Shown: positions 17,050-25,272, counted from the first letter of the stretch. The stretch is DNA of 57,988 nucleotides from Bacteroidota bacterium (GCA_947475165.1 CANJLD010000023.1:1-57988); one strand, 5' to 3'. Numbers and translations are program-made. The notes: generated by a model not told the origin, from the letters alone.

Positions 17050-18444
17050 TTAATTAGGTGCAACAAAATTTGTTTTCACTTCATCTATCTTTCTGTCACC
17101 ACTAAACACTCCTATTTCAATTGTGTTTTTGCGGTGATGCAATTCGCTCTTATCCATAATTACAAAGAACACTCCATCACCAATTGATTCGCTTGGAACG
17201 TGAAGGTCTTTGCCTACCATTTTTATAATTCCGTGTAACTCTTCTTCATCTTCTAATCGCAATTGAACAGGAATATCCTTACGCGTTTTGTTGATGAGTT
17301 TGATGTTATACAGGTTACTGATTTTGTTTCCGGGTTGTTCCTGATACAGCATTCCCTGCGCGCGCATAATAGTTGCCTGAATATCTTTTCGGGTAGCCAG
17401 CAGCGTGGTGAGAACTGCCAGTAGTATCACCAACACACCAATGTAAGCACCGGTGCGAACAGTCATGTGCAACTTCTCGCCTTTCTTGATATTGTTTTCA
17501 GAAGCATAGCGAATCAATCCGGTATCGCGATGGACTTTAGTCATAATCGCATCACAGGCATCAATACAAGCGGTGCAGTTCACACACTCCATTTGCGTAC
17601 CGTTGCGAATATCAATACCGGTGGGGCAAACACGAACACAATCAAAACAATCAATGCAATCGCCTTTCTTCTCGGGTTCTTCTTTAGCTATTTTTCCTCT
17701 CGGTTCACCGCGGACATAGTCGTATGCCACCACAATTGAATTTGGGTCGAGCATTACACCTTGTAATCTTCCGTATGGACAAACAATTAAGCAAGACTGC
17801 TCGCGAAACCACCAGTAAACAAAAAAGAAGGTGCAGGTAAAAATTACCAATGGAATAAACGTAGCTATGTGTGCGGCAACACCTTCCTTCATATAAAGCA
17901 TCACATCATCCATACCAATAAGGTAAGCCAGAAAATAATTGGCAATGATGAATGACATGGTGAAGAAGGCAACAAACTTTCCCGAACGTTTCAGAATTTT
18001 CTCTCCGTTCCAAGGCATTGCACTTAGCCTCTTTTGCTTTTCAGCATCGCCATCTATCCAGTATTCTATTTTGCGGAAAACCATTTCCATAAAAATGGTT
18101 TGCGGACATACCCATCCGCAAAAGATTCTGCCGAACACTACTGTGAAAAGAACTACAAATACAATGAATGTGAGCATACCTAAAGCGAACACAAAAAAGT
18201 CCTGAGGCCAAAAAATCATACCAAACAAAATGAACTTGCGGTCAAACATGTTGAACAGAAAAAGCGGCTCGTCATGAACTTTTATCCAGGGAAGTGTAAA
18301 AAACACTATCAGATAAATAATACTGACAATGGTTCGACCATTATAAAACTTACCGGTTGGTTTTTTTGCAAAAACCCAGTTGCGCTTACCGTCTTTAGTA
18401 ATCGTACCAAATGAATCGCGGAAAATTTCGCTAGGTGCGCTCAC
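17050..18444 (-). CDS. ccoG: Cytochrome c oxidase accessory protein CcoG
   Basis: 464 residues. Membrane spans at about 40, 85, 160, 200 and 335. The RdxA/FixG signature FGRIFCGWVCPQT is present, as is a dicluster ferredoxin region: CIDCFDCVRVCPTGIDIRNG followed by CVNCTACIDACD. CcoG reduces Cu(II) to Cu(I) for delivery to the cbb3 oxidase copper centre in characterised bacteria. The C-terminal 110 residues form a periplasmic IgG-like domain. The start lies directly against the ccoP stop (18445), so translation is probably coupled. Confidence 0.95.
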   Translation of the reverse strand: MSAPSEIFRDSFGTITKDGKRNWVFAKKPTGKFYNGRTIVSIIYLIVFFTLPWIKVHDEPLFLFNMFDRKFILFGMIFWPQDFFVFALGMLTFIVFVVLFTVVFGRIFCGWVCPQTIFMEMVFRKIEYWIDGDAEKQKRLSAMPWNGEKILKRSGKFVAFFTMSFIIANYFLAYLIGMDDVMLYMKEGVAAHIATFIPLVIFTCTFFFVYWWFREQSCLIVCPYGRLQGVMLDPNSIVVAYDYVRGEPRGKIAKEEPEKKGDCIDCFDCVRVCPTGIDIRNGTQMECVNCTACIDACDAIMTKVHRDTGLIRYASENNIKKGEKLHMTVRTGAYIGVLVILLAVLTTLLATRKDIQATIMRAQGMLYQEQPGNKISNLYNIKLINKTRKDIPVQLRLEDEEELHGIIKMVGKDLHVPSESIGDGVFFVIMDKSELHHRKNTIEIGVFSGDRKIDEVKTNFVAPN

Positions 18445-19569
18445 TTATTTCTTGGTTGTATCTGTTGCAGCGACTACAGTCGAATCAGTTTTTGCAATAC
18501 CGGCTTCTGTAAATAAATCTCCCTGTGGTGCCTTCGCATTTGCCGGATTAGTTCCGCGAATGGAGTGGATGTAACTGATGACATTTTTAATCTGCACCGC
18601 ACTTAAATCCGTTTCCCAACTCTTCATACCTTTTGCAGGCCATCCGTACTTAACAGTCTTAAAAAGTTCGTTCGCAGTGCCCCCGTGAATGAAGTAGTCA
18701 TCAGTCAAATTCGGACCTACATTTCCTTCCCCGAAGTTTCCATGACAAGCTGCACAGTTTGTTTTATAAATATCTGCGCCATCTGTAATTCCTGCAGCAT
18801 CTGCAAATTTCACATCGCTCTCATCTACATTCAATGCATTCTTTTTGTTGTAAGCATCTACATCAATTTTAGCCTGCTGAACTTCAGCAATGTATTCATC
18901 ATGCGTAGATGGCCCTCCACCCACAAAGTAATACGCGAGGTAAAAGAATGCCCATATAATAGAAAGATAGAAGCTGTATTTCCACCAAGGAGGAAGTGAA
19001 TTATCTAACTCGCGAATACCATCGTAATTATGGTCGAGTAGAATATCACGTTCCTTTTCAATAGGAACACTTGCATTGATGTTATCGAAAATATGCGGCA
19101 AATGAAGAGCAAAAGGTTTCTTCACTATCTCTTTCTCTGGAGAAAGCTCTATAATTAAATTCCGTATGCCCGAAAGCATCCAGAGAACGACCATCATTTC
19201 AATAGCGAAAACAAAAATTCCTAATATTAAATCTAACCGCATAGGAAGTTTGAATGAAGTATCGGCAACGGGTGCAACAGCTTGTGCAAATAGAAAATTG
19301 CTGCTTAACAGAAGTAATAAAACAACTGCCGTTTTTCCTGCACGTTTATCGAAGGCGAGTTTGGCGAGTTTAACCCAAACATTGCCCAATAAAAAAGCTG
19401 CAAGCAACATCACCACACAAGCGGTAATGAGTAGATAAAGCAAGGTATCATCGGAAGATGAAGTAGTAGCTGAAGTGGCCACTGACGGTGCGGCAACCTG
19501 AGCCCATGAAACTACACTAGCAAAAAGTGCAGCGCAGAGAAGTAGATTTTTTTTGAACGATTTTATCAT
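18445..19569 (-). CDS. ccoP: cbb3-type cytochrome c oxidase subunit III (CcoP), mono-heme
   Basis: 374 residues. The N-terminus has a cleavable-looking signal (VVSWAQ near residue 24), then two hydrophobic segments at about 45-65 and 75-95, a third at about 115-135, and PPWWKYSFYLSIIWAFFYLAYYFV at about 195-215, which is the usual CcoP anchor. Only one c-type heme site is visible, TNCAACHGNFGEG, with the distal Met probably in WPAKGMKSWE. Proteobacterial CcoP has two hemes, so this is the shorter Bacteroidota form. It passes electrons to the catalytic subunit. Flanked by ccoQ and ccoG. Confidence 0.92.
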   Translation of the reverse strand: MIKSFKKNLLLCAALFASVVSWAQVAAPSVATSATTSSSDDTLLYLLITACVVMLLAAFLLGNVWVKLAKLAFDKRAGKTAVVLLLLLSSNFLFAQAVAPVADTSFKLPMRLDLILGIFVFAIEMMVVLWMLSGIRNLIIELSPEKEIVKKPFALHLPHIFDNINASVPIEKERDILLDHNYDGIRELDNSLPPWWKYSFYLSIIWAFFYLAYYFVGGGPSTHDEYIAEVQQAKIDVDAYNKKNALNVDESDVKFADAAGITDGADIYKTNCAACHGNFGEGNVGPNLTDDYFIHGGTANELFKTVKYGWPAKGMKSWETDLSAVQIKNVISYIHSIRGTNPANAKAPQGDLFTEAGIAKTDSTVVAATDTTKK

Positions 19570-19595
19570 GACAATTCGTTTTTGGGTTTTATAAT

Positions 19596-19760
19596 TTATT
19601 GAAGAGGCAACTGTTCAATTTCCTCGATATACTTTTTGTCGGCTTTGAGTGCAATCAAAATCATAGCAACAAAAACGGTAACGAAAATGAACAGGGCTAC
19701 TTTGGGAAATACATCCACACTATCTATGGTAGCTGCATAATTTCTGAAAAATGAAAACAT
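19596..19760 (-). CDS. ccoQ: CcoQ-like small subunit of cbb3 oxidase
   Basis: 54 residues, read directly between ccoNO and ccoP. It starts MFSFFRNYAATIDSVDVFPK, then has one membrane span (VALFIFVTVFVAMILIAL) and a charged tail KADKKYIEEIEQLPLQ. One span plus a short acidic/basic tail in this exact operon slot is the CcoQ pattern; CcoQ stabilises the oxidase core. The start is 21 bases downstream of the ccoNO stop and the stop is 26 bases upstream of ccoP. Confidence 0.85.
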   Translation of the reverse strand: MFSFFRNYAATIDSVDVFPKVALFIFVTVFVAMILIALKADKKYIEEIEQLPLQ

Positions 19761-19781
19761 AGTTTTGTGTTTTAGTTGTCG

Positions 19782-21917
19782 TTATTTAATAACTGCTTCA
19801 GCCGTTTTTGGTTCTGCTTTAATATCAGTGCCTATGCGTTGCAGGTAAGCTATCATCGCAATGATTTCTTTTTTCTCGCTGCAATTAATGCCATCCTTTT
19901 TCAGATTTGCCTGCACCTTCAATGCCTGTTTCTGTAAATCATCGTTAGCAATTTTATCGTAGCCTTTAGGATAAGGAACTCCAAGAGTTTGCATCACGCG
20001 GATTTTTTTCGCGGTGTTTGAAATATTCAAATCGTGGTCGAGCATGTGCGGATATGGCGGCATAATAGAGCCCGGACTCATTGTGCGCGGGTCATCCATA
20101 TGGTTGAAGTGCCAGCTATCCGGATATTTTCCGCCTTCGCGTGCCAAATCAGGACCGGTGCGTTTAGAGCCCCACTGGAAAGGATGGTCGTAAACAAATT
20201 CACCGGCTTTAGAGTATTCGCCATAACGCGCTACTTCGCTGCGGAACGGACGAATCATTTGCGAGTGACATACATAACATCCTTCGCGGATATACAAATC
20301 GCGACCTTGTAATTCCAGCGGAGTGTAAGGTTTCACACTTGCTATAGTTGGAATATTGCTCTTGATTAAGAAAGTTGGAATCAACTCAATTACGCCACCA
20401 ATAATCACCATCACAAAAGCAACAACAAGTAATTGAACCGGTCTGCGTTCAATCCAACGATGCCAGTGTTCTGTGCCGTGTGCTTGGTAATTTTTTTCTA
20501 ATGCCGGTGCTTCTGCATCTTCATTAGCAAGGAATTTTCCTTGTTGCATGGTCTTAATCAAATTGAAAATTCCGATTAATGTTCCAACTAAGTATAGTCC
20601 GCCACCAAATGCGCGAGTCATGTATAAAGGCATTATAGCAGTAACCGTTTCCAAGAAGTTTGGATACTTTAAAATTCCTTCCGGAGTAAACTGTTTCCAC
20701 ATAAAGCTTTGTGTAAAGCCCGCCCAATACATTGGCACAGCGTAGAAAAGAATACCAAGCGTTCCTAACCAGAAGTGCATGTTCGCTAACTTCTTTGACC
20801 AAAGTGTTGTGCGATACATTTGCGGTATTAACCAAAACAGAATTCCAAAAGTGAGGAAACCGTTCCAACCCAATGCGCCAACATGCACGTGAGCAATTGT
20901 CCAGTCGGTGTAGTGCGAAACAGCATTTACGGCTTTAATCGAAAGCATCGGTCCCTCGAAAGTTGCCATACCGTAAGCGGTAACCGCTACTACATAAAAT
21001 TTAAGAACAACATCATCGCGCACTTTATCCCAAGCACCGCGAAGCGTGAGCAATCCATTTATCATACCTCCCCAACTTGGCATAATCAGCATAATACTGA
21101 AAACTGTTCCGAGTGATTGAGCCCAGTCTGGCAAAGCGGTGTAAAGCAAGTGGTGAGGACCTGCCCATATATAAAGGAAGATAAGCGCCCAAAAGTGAAT
21201 GATAGAAAGACGGTACGAATAAACCGGTCGGTTTGCCGCTTTCGGCAAGAAGTAATACATCAACCCCAGATACGGTGTTGTAAGGAAAAACGCAACCGCG
21301 TTGTGACCATACCACCATTGCACCAACGCATCCTGCACACCGGCATACACACTATAACTTTTGAAAAGCGAAACCGGAATCTCGATAGAGTTTACAATGT
21401 GCAACATGGCCACTGTAATCCAGGTAGCAATGAAAAACCAAATGGCAACGTAGAGATGTCTTTCTCTTCTTGTCAAAATGGTTCCGAACATATTGATGCC
21501 GAACACCACCCAGATAAGCGTAATCATAATATCGATAGGCCATTCTAATTCTGCATATTCCTTACCGGATGTAATTCCGAAAATAAGCGTGACAGCCGCG
21601 CAAACAATAATCAACTGCCAGCCCCAGAAGTGAATTTTACTTAGAGTGTCGCTCCACATTCTTGCTTTGCACAAACGTTGAAGCGAGTAGTAAACTCCCA
21701 TAAAAATTCCGTTCCCCACAAATGCAAAAATTACCGCATTGGTGTGCAGCGGGCGAAGACGACCGAACGTGGCGTATTCGATAAAATTAAGTTGTGGGAT
21801 AAAAAATTGCAGTGCTACAATGAGCCCTACCAACATACCAACCGCGCCCCACAGGAAAGCGGCATATCCGAAATTGCGGACGCTGGTATTGTCGTAACTA
21901 AACTTTTCTACTTGCAT
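19782..21917 (-). CDS. ccoNO: Fused CcoN-CcoO subunit of cbb3-type cytochrome c oxidase
   Basis: 711 residues. Residues 1-475 are CcoN with about twelve spans and the heme/copper ligand regions: RLRPLHTNAVIFAFVGN, WYGHNAVAFFLTTPYLGLMYYFLP, GPHHLLYTALPDW and HVHVGALGWNGF. From about residue 500 the CcoO part follows: one anchor span (QLLVVAFVMVIIGGVIEL), YIREGCYVCHSQMIRPFRSEVARYG with the c-heme site, and WGSKRTGPDLAREGGKYPDSWHFNHMDDPR. It reduces O2 to water at high affinity and pumps protons. The fusion is normal for Bacteroidota. Its ATG overlaps the end of ccoS by 10 bases. Confidence 0.96.
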   Translation of the reverse strand: MQVEKFSYDNTSVRNFGYAAFLWGAVGMLVGLIVALQFFIPQLNFIEYATFGRLRPLHTNAVIFAFVGNGIFMGVYYSLQRLCKARMWSDTLSKIHFWGWQLIIVCAAVTLIFGITSGKEYAELEWPIDIMITLIWVVFGINMFGTILTRRERHLYVAIWFFIATWITVAMLHIVNSIEIPVSLFKSYSVYAGVQDALVQWWYGHNAVAFFLTTPYLGLMYYFLPKAANRPVYSYRLSIIHFWALIFLYIWAGPHHLLYTALPDWAQSLGTVFSIMLIMPSWGGMINGLLTLRGAWDKVRDDVVLKFYVVAVTAYGMATFEGPMLSIKAVNAVSHYTDWTIAHVHVGALGWNGFLTFGILFWLIPQMYRTTLWSKKLANMHFWLGTLGILFYAVPMYWAGFTQSFMWKQFTPEGILKYPNFLETVTAIMPLYMTRAFGGGLYLVGTLIGIFNLIKTMQQGKFLANEDAEAPALEKNYQAHGTEHWHRWIERRPVQLLVVAFVMVIIGGVIELIPTFLIKSNIPTIASVKPYTPLELQGRDLYIREGCYVCHSQMIRPFRSEVARYGEYSKAGEFVYDHPFQWGSKRTGPDLAREGGKYPDSWHFNHMDDPRTMSPGSIMPPYPHMLDHDLNISNTAKKIRVMQTLGVPYPKGYDKIANDDLQKQALKVQANLKKDGINCSEKKEIIAMIAYLQRIGTDIKAEPKTAEAVIK

Positions 21918-22087
21918 TGGTTATCGTTTTGGTGAGAAGATGGTTTAACAGAATTGTCGAAAAGAATGCGAACGGAAGGCGTGTAATCGTCATCGTATTG
22001 TCCACCAATTACGCTGTAGATAAATGCTGCTAAAAACCCCAGCGCGAATACCAGACTGATACCGATAAGAATAAACATGACTTCCAT
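21908..22087 (-). CDS. ccoS: cbb3-type oxidase assembly protein CcoS
   Basis: 59 residues, read directly upstream of ccoNO. The sequence starts MEVMFILIGISLVFALGFLA, continues into the AAFIYSVIGGQYDDDYTPSVRIL segment and ends in a polar tail. One span followed by GQYDDDYTPSVRILFD is the hallmark of CcoS (family pattern GQFDDLxxPAxRIL). CcoS is needed for cofactor insertion into the oxidase. Its stop lies inside the ccoNO start region. The usual upstream partner ccoI (copper ATPase) is not present in this window. Confidence 0.92.
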   Translation of the reverse strand: MEVMFILIGISLVFALGFLAAFIYSVIGGQYDDDYTPSVRILFDNSVKPSSHQNDNQCK

Positions 22088-22107
22088 TTGCGTTATTTTT
22101 TACGCGG

Positions 22108-22115
22108 CAAATGTG
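22108..22115 (-). promoter_or_regulatory. Putative -7 box of the cco operon
   Basis: On the - strand the box reads CACATTTG followed by C, matching six of the conserved bases of the Bacteroidota TAnnTTTG element. It lies about 20 bases upstream of the ccoS ATG. The same ACATTTGC core precedes pstS. No convincing Fnr-type palindrome was found nearby although such control is common for cbb3 operons. Confidence 0.4.
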
Positions 22116-22207
22116 TTGCAACAGACTATGGAAGGATATGAGAAAGGAAAGGCGGGGATATGATTTTTGTCAGTAGGTTACTTCCTCATTTTTTGTATGC
22201 AAGTGGC

Positions 22208-22295
22208 AAAATCTAATCTAATCTAAAACAGAAGGGCAATGCCTCGCAACCCTCTAACTCCCTAAAGGGAGAACCGCCACGCAGGAACAGCCGGC
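22208..22295 (+). repeat. Left end (L1) of the DUF559 repeat unit
   Basis: Contains AATCTAATCTAATCTAAAAC, then AGAAGGGCAA and a 34-base arm at 22245-22278 running from CGCAACCCTC to AGAACCGCC with the inner palindrome CTCCCTAAAGGGAG. The arm is repeated inverted at 22755-22789 on the other side of the DUF559 gene, and the whole left end is repeated in direct orientation at 22801-22885. Confidence 0.8.
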
Positions 22296-22700
22296 TTAGT
22301 CTTTGCTTTGTGGTGTGGTGTAATTAGCAATGGGTGCTTTTATTTTTTCAAGAGTTGGTTGTGTTCTGTTAAGCACCTCTTCATTTTTAATTCGTAAAAC
22401 CGAAATGCCCAAGGCTTTCATTTCCTCATCGCGAAAGTTATCGAATTGCTTTTGCTCCTTTAGTTCATGCACACCACCATCAATTTCGATAACCAGTTTT
22501 AATTGATGACTATAGAAATCGGCAATAAAGGTGGCAATAGTATGTTGCCTTCTGAATTTATATTTCAGAAACGGCTCGGCATTTAGCAACTCCCATATTT
22601 TTTGCTCGGCTTTGGTAGGCGCATAGCGCATAAGCTTTGCAAACTCAAACAACTTTGGCGCAGCACCATAATACATGGGCAAAGTGTTGTTAGTATTCAT
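22296..22700 (-). CDS. DUF559 family predicted endonuclease (Vsr/restriction-endonuclease-like fold)
   Basis: 134 residues. Core motifs are APTKAEQKIWELLN, LKYKFRRQHTIATFIADFYSHQLKLVIEIDGGVHELKEQKQFDNFRDEEMKALGISVLRIKNEEV. The F.ADFY, EIDG and the later basic strand fit the Asp...Glu-x-Asp/Lys nuclease core shared by Vsr-like proteins, so DNA nicking or cleavage is predicted. It has no methylase or mismatch-repair partner nearby. The gene is bracketed by inverted 34-35 base repeats (22245-22278 and 22755-22789), and a second copy of both ends without a gene lies immediately to the right. Confidence 0.9.
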   Translation of the reverse strand: MNTNNTLPMYYGAAPKLFEFAKLMRYAPTKAEQKIWELLNAEPFLKYKFRRQHTIATFIADFYSHQLKLVIEIDGGVHELKEQKQFDNFRDEEMKALGISVLRIKNEEVLNRTQPTLEKIKAPIANYTTPQSKD

Positions 22701-22754
22701 TCTCTAAAAATAGAAAAGTAGCAATAATGGTAATGGTATGATGCAGGCTTGGGA

Positions 22755-22797
22755 GGCGGTTCTCCCGTTTCGGGAGTTAGAGGGTTGCGCGGCTCTC
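22755..22797 (-). repeat. Right end (R1) of the DUF559 repeat unit
   Basis: The arm 22755-22789 is the reverse complement of the left arm apart from one inserted base and one substitution in the central loop (CCCGTTTCGGG against CCCTTTAGGG). It is followed by GCGCGGCT, which recurs after the right end of the second unit (22934-22940). Confidence 0.8.
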
Positions 22798-22800
22798 CCC

Positions 22801-22942
22801 CAAATCTAAACTAATCCAAAACAAAAGGGCAAAGCTACCTACTAACTTCCTAAAGGAAGAACCGCCTCGCATTTAACAGCCAGTGCCGGTATTATTGGGT
22901 AGCGGTTCTCCCTTTAGGGAGTTAGAGGGTAGCGCGGCTAAA
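22801..22942. repeat. Second, gene-less copy of the DUF559-type repeat unit (L2-R2)
   Basis: 22801-22885 repeats the left end (AAATCTAAACTAATCC, AAAGGGCAAAG, ACTAACTTCCTAAAGGAAG, AACCGCC, AACAGCCAGTGCC). 22902-22937 repeats the right end (GCGGTTCTCCCTTTAGGG, AGTTAGAGGGTAGCGCGG). Only about 30 bases separate the inner arms, with no room for a protein. This looks like an empty or non-autonomous relative of the unit that carries the DUF559 gene. Confidence 0.75.
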
Positions 22943-22997
22943 GGCCAAAACCATCAAAAAATAACGAAAAACAGGGTTTTTGAACCAAAATATAAGG

Positions 22998-23071
22998 CAT
23001 CATTTAACCATCATTTAACTCTGTTCAACCATCATTTAACTTTAACCAACCATGATTCAACTTCCTTCAAT
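22998..23071 (+). repeat. CATCATTTAAC direct repeats at 11- and 21-base spacing
   Basis: CATCATTTAAC occurs at 22998, 23009 and 23030, with CATGATTCAAC at 23051. The steps are 11, 21 and 21 bases, i.e. one or two helical turns, so all copies face the same side of the DNA. They lie about 200-280 bases upstream of the start of the hypothetical gene at 23275, in AT-rich DNA without other genes. The short frames across them (NHHLT repeats) are a by-product. Confidence 0.75.
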
Positions 23072-23274
23072 ATTTATTTAATTACACTAATCAAGTATTA
23101 ATGTATTTATATCTATTAATACACTATTCTAATTCTTTATTCAATTTTTAATGCTTACCACTTTATATGCTATAACCTATATATAATTTTAAAATAAAAT
23201 TGCTTATCTGCTTTTATTTTTTGCAAAATAATTCCATTTTTGAGGCGTTATTTTTTATAACCAAAGCACCCGCT

Positions 23275-24546
23275 ATGTTGTTTAAAAGCAATCCTGACCG
23301 CGAAGCATTTCACAATGTAAAAAATGCAAGTCCCCTATTTCTTAAACTACTTTCCATTAAACCCGGTGAAGAAATAGATATTAGCCGGGCAGACTTACCG
23401 GCATCCTATAAAGGGGCTACCACTATGGTTAATTACATTACCAATAAATATGGACTGTATTACTATGTTTTAAAACTAACAAACCCTAAAGGCTGGCGAA
23501 TAAAACGGGTAAAAGATTTGGAAGAATTAAAGGAACTTTCTATTTTTAAATTAAAATATAAACATATTGAAAACCAACCGGAACAACCCAACCACAATTT
23601 CAGCGATGCTGACCTTGCCCAAAAAATTGATGAGATAATTGCTTTAGCCACCCGCGATGCTGCCGACCTTATACCGCGTGGCGTAACCGCCCTGCGCGTA
23701 GCCGCACTTGCCACGGCTAACAACAATTTTAAAAACATGCTTACCGATGAGGAGCTGCAGGGCGAAGAAAGCCTTGCTATAGCTGCGCGCAATACTTCGC
23801 GGGGCATCCTCGAGAGCCTGATAGGCAATGTGCGCACCATGGCACAAAATATTTACGGCACCGGTACGCCCGAATACAACAACTTTAGTTTTGAAGGCAT
23901 GATAAGCCTGAACGACAGCGACCTGAGCCGTAAATCGAAAATATTTAACCGGCAGGCAATTAAGTATGCGGCAGACCTGGTGAGCGAGGGCTGCGATGCG
24001 GCTTTTTTATTAGCCTTTGCCAATGCCGTAATAGACTTTGATACTAAAATAGACGAAGCAAAATTTAAAGGCACCGAGCGCAAAGAAGGCACCGGTGCGC
24101 GCACAAGGGCAGGCAACGCCAATTACACCGAGTCCGAAAGAATTTGCAACACCGCCAAAGATGTTTACCGCGAAACCGACCCTATTAAGCATGACGAATA
24201 CCTGATGTATCCTTCGCCCAACACGCACAGTGTAGAAGTAGAACTGAATGTAGTGGGTGCTATACCGCAAAACCTGCCGCTGCCCCAAATGCAGCAAACA
24301 GCTTCTACCCGTGTTATTGTTACCGCAACCGATAATGCCATGCAGCTATTTGGCAGCACTGCACCGGCTATTCCACCGGGGCCCGGTCAACCGCTTTTAG
24401 ATGTGGCTATAACTACCGTAAGCTTTTCGCCCGAAGAGTTTGCAACTGCTACCGGACTGGGCACCATTGGCGAGTTTTTAAACGTGCGCCTGGTAGGCAT
24501 AGGACCGGGGCATATTAAAATAAGGTTTACCAATTTGGCAGATTAA
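23275..24546 (+). CDS. Hypothetical protein, family not recognised
   Basis: 423 residues from ATG 23275; a TTG at 23200 would add 25 residues, but a TATTTTTTGC promoter-like box at about 23215-23224 argues for the later start. The protein is soluble, without signal peptide. Residues 45-100 contain ATTMVNYITNKYGLYYYVLKL; 120-270 are alanine-rich helices (ALRVAALATANNNFKNML, QAIKYAADLVSEGCDAAFLLAFANAVIDFD); the last 100 residues look like a beta domain (VEVELNVVGAIPQNLPLP, LDVAITTVSFSPEEF, VRLVGIGPGHIKIRF). No catalytic motif is apparent. A strong terminator follows. Confidence 0.7.
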   Translation: MLFKSNPDREAFHNVKNASPLFLKLLSIKPGEEIDISRADLPASYKGATTMVNYITNKYGLYYYVLKLTNPKGWRIKRVKDLEELKELSIFKLKYKHIENQPEQPNHNFSDADLAQKIDEIIALATRDAADLIPRGVTALRVAALATANNNFKNMLTDEELQGEESLAIAARNTSRGILESLIGNVRTMAQNIYGTGTPEYNNFSFEGMISLNDSDLSRKSKIFNRQAIKYAADLVSEGCDAAFLLAFANAVIDFDTKIDEAKFKGTERKEGTGARTRAGNANYTESERICNTAKDVYRETDPIKHDEYLMYPSPNTHSVEVELNVVGAIPQNLPLPQMQQTASTRVIVTATDNAMQLFGSTAPAIPPGPGQPLLDVAITTVSFSPEEFATATGLGTIGEFLNVRLVGIGPGHIKIRFTNLAD

Positions 24547-24566
24547 CCGGTTGGATAAGGATAACA

Positions 24567-24597
24567 AAAAGCCCTTGCAGTAATGCAGGGGCTTTTT
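24567..24597 (+). terminator. Rho-independent terminator after the 23275 gene
   Basis: AAAAGCCCTTGCA, loop GTAA, TGCAGGGGCTTTTTT: a 13-base stem (one G-T pair) followed by a T run, 20 bases after the stop codon. A close copy of the stem follows the next gene at 25238-25270. Confidence 0.88.
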
Positions 24598-24650
24598 TGT
24601 TGGCAGAAGTTTTTAGGTTTGAGAGGCACATATTAAATTGTCAATACTTA

Positions 24651-25205
24651 ATGACCCGTCTCACCATTATTACCTTCTTATTGTTTGGTCAAAACACTTT
24701 TGCTCAGGATTTATTCATTGATTCTCTTTACTATGGCATTCCTGTTGACGAGGATGTAAAACATACCTTTTACCGGTTAAGCAACAACCCGCAATTTCAG
24801 ATTTCCGTTATTGATACAACCGGAGATGTTTCATCTCATCCCAGGGAGGATGGAGATAATATCTCATGTTTGGTTCTTGCTAAGTCTTGCGTGCCGAATA
24901 AGGCATCTGAAATTACATATGATAAATACAGATACCCTATGCTTATAGATGGAAAGGAGAAAGCCGGTTGTATACAATGGCGGTCTGACTTATTTTTTCA
25001 CTATAAAACAAAAGATGCTGCTAAAAGCGAGTTCACTAAAATCAGCAATTATTTAAGAAGCAAATTGGTAAAAGCACAAAGTAGCCAGGAGATTAATTTT
25101 AAGTTGTCCGGTTATGCTTTTTATTTGGCAGGCATGTATGAGTGTCCTGTAATAACCGTTACTATTAATGAAGATGATAAAAGCGTTTGCATTACCTATT
25201 ATTAA
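24651..25205 (+). CDS. Hypothetical secreted protein
   Basis: 184 residues from ATG 24651, where the signal peptide MTRLTIITFLLFGQNTFAQ begins; the longer frame from 24597 would start inside the upstream terminator. The mature part is a small mixed alpha/beta domain with four Cys (DNISCLVLAKSCVPNKAS, KAGCIQWRSD, MYECPVITVT), which could form two disulfides in the periplasm. I do not recognise the family. Followed by its own terminator. Confidence 0.68.
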   Translation: MTRLTIITFLLFGQNTFAQDLFIDSLYYGIPVDEDVKHTFYRLSNNPQFQISVIDTTGDVSSHPREDGDNISCLVLAKSCVPNKASEITYDKYRYPMLIDGKEKAGCIQWRSDLFFHYKTKDAAKSEFTKISNYLRSKLVKAQSSQEINFKLSGYAFYLAGMYECPVITVTINEDDKSVCITYY

Positions 25206-25237
25206 AGGGTGTAGAGCAAAGTGAGACAGGATGAGGC

Positions 25238-25272
25238 AACAAGCCCTTGCAGCAATGCAGGGGCTTGTTGTT
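25238..25272 (+). terminator. Rho-independent terminator-like hairpin after the 24651 gene
   Basis: CAACAAGCCCTTGCA, loop GCAA, TGCAGGGGCTTGTTG: a long stem then TTTT, about 33 bases after the stop. Its core GCCCTTGCAG.AATGCAGGGGC equals that of the previous terminator, so one is probably a copy of the other. Confidence 0.8.

Noticed and set aside
22100-22200. Fnr-binding palindrome upstream of ccoS
   Set aside because: No TTGAT....ATCAA-like palindrome is found in the gap.
22296-22700. Restriction-modification or very-short-patch repair system
   Set aside because: No DNA methyltransferase or partner gene lies near; the DUF559 gene stands alone inside repeats.
22883-23101. 72-residue frame with NHHLT repeats
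   Set aside because: It runs through noncoding R2 repeat and the CATCATTTAAC repeats; the peptide pattern only mirrors the 21-base DNA period.
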